Positions 62,601 to 64,000 of a DNA stretch of 64,000 bases are shown here, piece after piece. This DNA comes from Lachnospiraceae bacterium JC7 (lineage in GTDB: Bacteria > Bacillota > Clostridia > Lachnospirales > Lachnospiraceae), in the NCBI GenBank assembly GCA_000513555.1, contig ALYD01000005.1, positions 1-64,000 of the forward strand, written 5' to 3'. How positions within the stretch are numbered: position 1 is the first letter of the stretch; each line of letters begins with the position of its first letter. Under the pieces are notes generated by a model, which was given only the letters and a program-made list of their open reading frames with translations, ran no database searches and was not told the origin of the DNA. Made by a program: the position numbers and the translations under genes.

Positions 62601-64000
62601 GAAGTCTGGTTGGTTATAGTTCTGTCAAAGCTTTCAGGTAATGTTACCCACTTGTCATCAGACTCTGACTTAAGCTTACGCTGTAAGTGGAAGGTCACGC
62701 TATCCGGACGGATACCGTCACGGTCATTGTCATCATCCCACTTCTTTGTAATGGAGTAATTTCCCTTCTTAAATAAGTTGTAGAGCTTTGTCAGACCTAT
62801 TTCTTCTTCAGTATAGGTTTCTTCGGCTTCGAAGTTGTAGCCTCCGACAGTTCCCTTTGCCATTTCTTCGGCGGTAGCGTCTTTTGTTACATACATTACA
62901 GTACTTGATGTAGCAGTAGTGAACTTAATGCTTACCTCAACTGCTCTGTAACTGTAAAGATCACCATCAGGATCTCTTGCAGGAAGGTCATCCCACTTAT
63001 GTCTGTATTGGTTGCTCTCATTAAGAACAGCATCTACCTCTACTCCATCCGGGGATACCCACTCCCACTCGTCTGTCGTGCCCTGCTTCTTCTGACGTCT
63101 CTCAAGTTTTACATTTACTTCTTTCTTTATACCATCATCATTAGCATGAGTAGGATCACTTTCGTCTGTATCCCAGTATTTCTCTACTATGTATGATGTT
63201 GTTGCGATCTTATTTGTAAACAATACTTCAACCTGACCATCATCAACGACAGTTACAGGATCAGACTCGTAACCTTCCTTCTCACTCGCACCGTTAAGTC
63301 TGATAAGACTTGTTGCATCATAAGAATTGATGAGAACTTCCTTATTGTTTATGATCGCATATTCCTGAAGGATGTATGTGATCTCATCATTGTTTGAATC
63401 ATAAACCGGCAGCTCACTCCAGGTCGCCTTCCAGTTATTCAACTTGTTAAGGGTCTTTGACTCAAGAACATACTTCTTTGTCTGACCTTCGGTTATCTCG
63501 TTAAGTTTACCGTCCTTATCCTTTACAGGACTTGAAGCGATAAGCTTAACCTTGAGATCCTGAGGTCTAAGCTTGTATCTGTCATCAAAATCTTCCCATT
63601 TCTTGGATACTGCAATGCTTCCGAATCTGAATCTGTTGGTGAAGTCTGTTTTATAGATCTTATTGTATATTCCGCTGCCATCTACAGTTCTGTTCTCAGA
63701 ACCGTACGCATAGGCATTTGTACCTCCTGTCTGGTTTCCGCTTGATGCATCATCAACTGAAACCGCTACCTCTACTGCTCCGGAACCATACTCAGAGGTA
63801 AGAACAATCTCTGTTTCTACAGCTCTGTAAATATAGTTCGTTCCGTTCTTGTCCTTTGCAATCAGCTTATCAAATGTTGCCTTCTGGTCTCCGCTTCTTG
63901 AGATGGTCTTTGTAACGACCTTGTTGTTCTCCTTAACGTCAGCCCAGTCATTTGTACCTTCCAGTTTTCTCTGAAGCTTAAAGCTGATATGGTCGATCTT
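59618..64000 (-). CDS. Giant Cna-B repeat surface protein, 3' part (runs off window)
   Basis: The C-terminal 1460 residues of a surface protein; the frame is open to base 64000, so the N-terminus is outside the window. At least nine Cna-B type domains of about 90-160 residues are visible, each opening with a K-x-W core such as SITKKWDDDNDR, AEKYWDTIETDE or VSKTWSDENDR and ending with an E in YRVIEDEV / YRAVETEI. The Lys, Asn/Asp and Glu positions fit intramolecular isopeptide bonds. A 12-Gly run, VLGANRP and VLGATR repeats, then IPRTGDDS, a membrane helix and RKRKKAAN form a variant sortase sorting signal. Likely a pilus- or adhesin-like wall-anchored protein. Confidence 0.93.
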   Translation of the reverse strand, partial: KIDHISFKLQRKLEGTNDWADVKENNKVVTKTISRSGDQKATFDKLIAKDKNGTNYIYRAVETEIVLTSEYGSGAVEVAVSVDDASSGNQTGGTNAYAYGSENRTVDGSGIYNKIYKTDFTNRFRFGSIAVSKKWEDFDDRYKLRPQDLKVKLIASSPVKDKDGKLNEITEGQTKKYVLESKTLNKLNNWKATWSELPVYDSNNDEITYILQEYAIINNKEVLINSYDATSLIRLNGASEKEGYESDPVTVVDDGQVEVLFTNKIATTSYIVEKYWDTDESDPTHANDDGIKKEVNVKLERRQKKQGTTDEWEWVSPDGVEVDAVLNESNQYRHKWDDLPARDPDGDLYSYRAVEVSIKFTTATSSTVMYVTKDATAEEMAKGTVGGYNFEAEETYTEEEIGLTKLYNLFKKGNYSITKKWDDDNDRDGIRPDSVTFHLQRKLKSESDDKWVTLPESFDRTITNQTSVSGEWSTATWEGLPVENALGKPYSYRVIEDEVDGYVLRLYNEEYSVVQRIINAIKDFTKPVREFFYKLITGRDLVETYIDKGIELIEEETVYVEYVNIHDLDTVDAEVSKVWVDQNDKYGERPVKLEATLYAEYKDPETNATVSELVENFELADGKIQKLDNPVILEASNDWKASWSNLPKYKRGFKKTEITYVVKEREVNGYTKEKSDTVRTETLDSWKFETLIENKVATTSVIAEKYWDTIETDETDANAEFDRYVHIALQYTKDGENWKPVKNYLDDDGNRKSTGTDVTAVLSKDNNYSFMWDDLPLYGQDGEELAYRAVETSIETVRMVDGEEVRTVTELDGNVVGAYNYDFKMIRQENGTFVASLSNILQKGNFSITKVWDDDDNREDVRPDSVKFHLQRKLKSESDDKWATLPEKFDREITNQTEAGLDKWTTASWSELPVKAPNGEEYIYRADEDEVSGYEFKTDGGVILEEEALVKSTYSNIHKLRTVDVSVTKKWDDNDNKYGDRPEKIKVALWDYYYNGDNERVDEPVSQMLLDEDKNFDSKDYDNVTLSAKDNWTHTWKDLPQYRRGQRGKEINYYVREYDFNADTQTNEYIQTYGNMINGYTFDEERSTVTVTEDESGKKIFEIIITNTLEPREIVVRKNWENEYQGIGKTVTGAEVVLQRKTEKTDWTNVYVTVNGNRTLMTHVINKNEQEWTVQDLPVCDAAGYIYNYRAVETRIYLSDGTQINVDVKNKDYTKGTVGAYVYTSDSTETEIGFRTDITNRMDTASLKVSKTWSDENDRYKKRPQELKITLKASTVVGGTTKDITVDGLKTETILNAANNWTDDTTWAEVPVYTADGKRIYYTFTEQTITSYKSSYKSVSYGTEARTGEGVVAARVYTENGKVSEVTFTNSYTDNGGGGGGGGGGGGNTPGGSDSTDDGEVLGANRPTPEEPEVLGATRIPRTGDDSNMIFYGIGAIFSLAVLAAWFYADRKRKKAANVK
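60600..63160 (-). repeat. Three-domain super-repeat in the adhesin gene
   Basis: Cna-B modules follow the order A (ATTSxIxEKYWDT), B (GNxSITKxWDDD...RPDSVxFHLQRKLKSESDD) and C (DVxVxKxWxDxxDKYGxRP) twice in a row. The B copies share near-identical DNA: the stretch coding LQRKLKSESDDKW at about 62640-62690 matches 61340-61395 at nearly every base. Confidence 0.75.

Noticed and set aside
60600-63160. Repeated DNA as a possible CRISPR or satellite
   Set aside because: The repeats are in frame, 300-450 bp long and encode Cna-B domains.
59618-63442. Adhesin starting at 63442 as a complete 1274-residue protein
   Set aside because: That start is a TTG within an open frame that continues to base 64000 with further Cna-B sequence, so the gene is 5'-partial.

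Overview
The window looks like chromosomal DNA of an anaerobic, low-to-mid GC Firmicute, most likely a Lachnospiraceae member of the Butyrivibrio / Pseudobutyrivibrio / Roseburia type. The support is a SCIFF ribosomal peptide with its radical SAM maturase, a tryptophan T-box before trpDFBA, strong GGAGG ribosome sites, many Rho-independent terminators, Cna-B / sortase-type surface protein architecture, a TAXI-TRAP transporter and a chemoreceptor. No rRNA, tRNA, CRISPR array, transposase or prophage was seen. Almost everything reads on the minus strand; the plus-strand genes are a uridine-kinase-like protein, a chemoreceptor, an SDR dehydrogenase and brnQ.

Layout. 1-9 kb: a YgjV-like membrane protein, a lipoprotein, a NifX-like protein, an alanine/glycine symporter, an ABC-F ATPase with a shortened first domain and an apparently leaderless promoter, Tex, and a uridine-kinase-like protein. 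9-15 kb: a small membrane protein behind five operator-like boxes on an exact 15-bp period, a GltD-like oxidoreductase with tandem terminators, an Orn/Lys/Arg decarboxylase overlapping the SCIFF maturase gene, the 48-aa SCIFF precursor gene, and an SseB-like protein. 15-21 kb: trpA, trpB, trpF and trpD behind a Trp T-box, then a zinc-ribbon membrane protein and a separate trpC. 21-28 kb: a VOC protein, a chemoreceptor, two SDR enzymes, a lone cbiL and an unknown membrane protein.

28-33 kb holds an NHLM-type peptide export locus: a C39 peptidase/ABC exporter, a second ABC exporter, a severely shortened HlyD-like protein, and no recognisable modification enzyme. A 27-codon ORF with two Cys sits directly downstream of the transporters. 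33-40 kb: tandem cytoplasmic 5'-nucleotidase paralogues and a TAXI-TRAP system (solute-binding lipoprotein, DUF1850, fused permease). 40-50 kb: a lacZ-araC unit, an APC permease, an M18 aminopeptidase, and a Ktr potassium system whose RCK subunit lacks its C-terminal domain. 50-56 kb: a second copy of the lipoprotein family, brnQ, and a serine-use cluster (symporter, sdaAB, sdaAA).

56-64 kb is the most unusual stretch: a prephenate dehydratase with ACT domain carrying a lipoprotein signal peptide, a secreted LysM protein, a SpoT-type HD hydrolase fused to an aminoglycoside-kinase-like domain, and the C-terminal 1460 residues of a giant Cna-B repeat adhesin running off the right edge. Main candidates for new biology are the exported prephenate dehydratase, the HD-kinase fusion, the phased operator array with its small membrane protein, the reduced NHLM locus and the I9-like lipoprotein.
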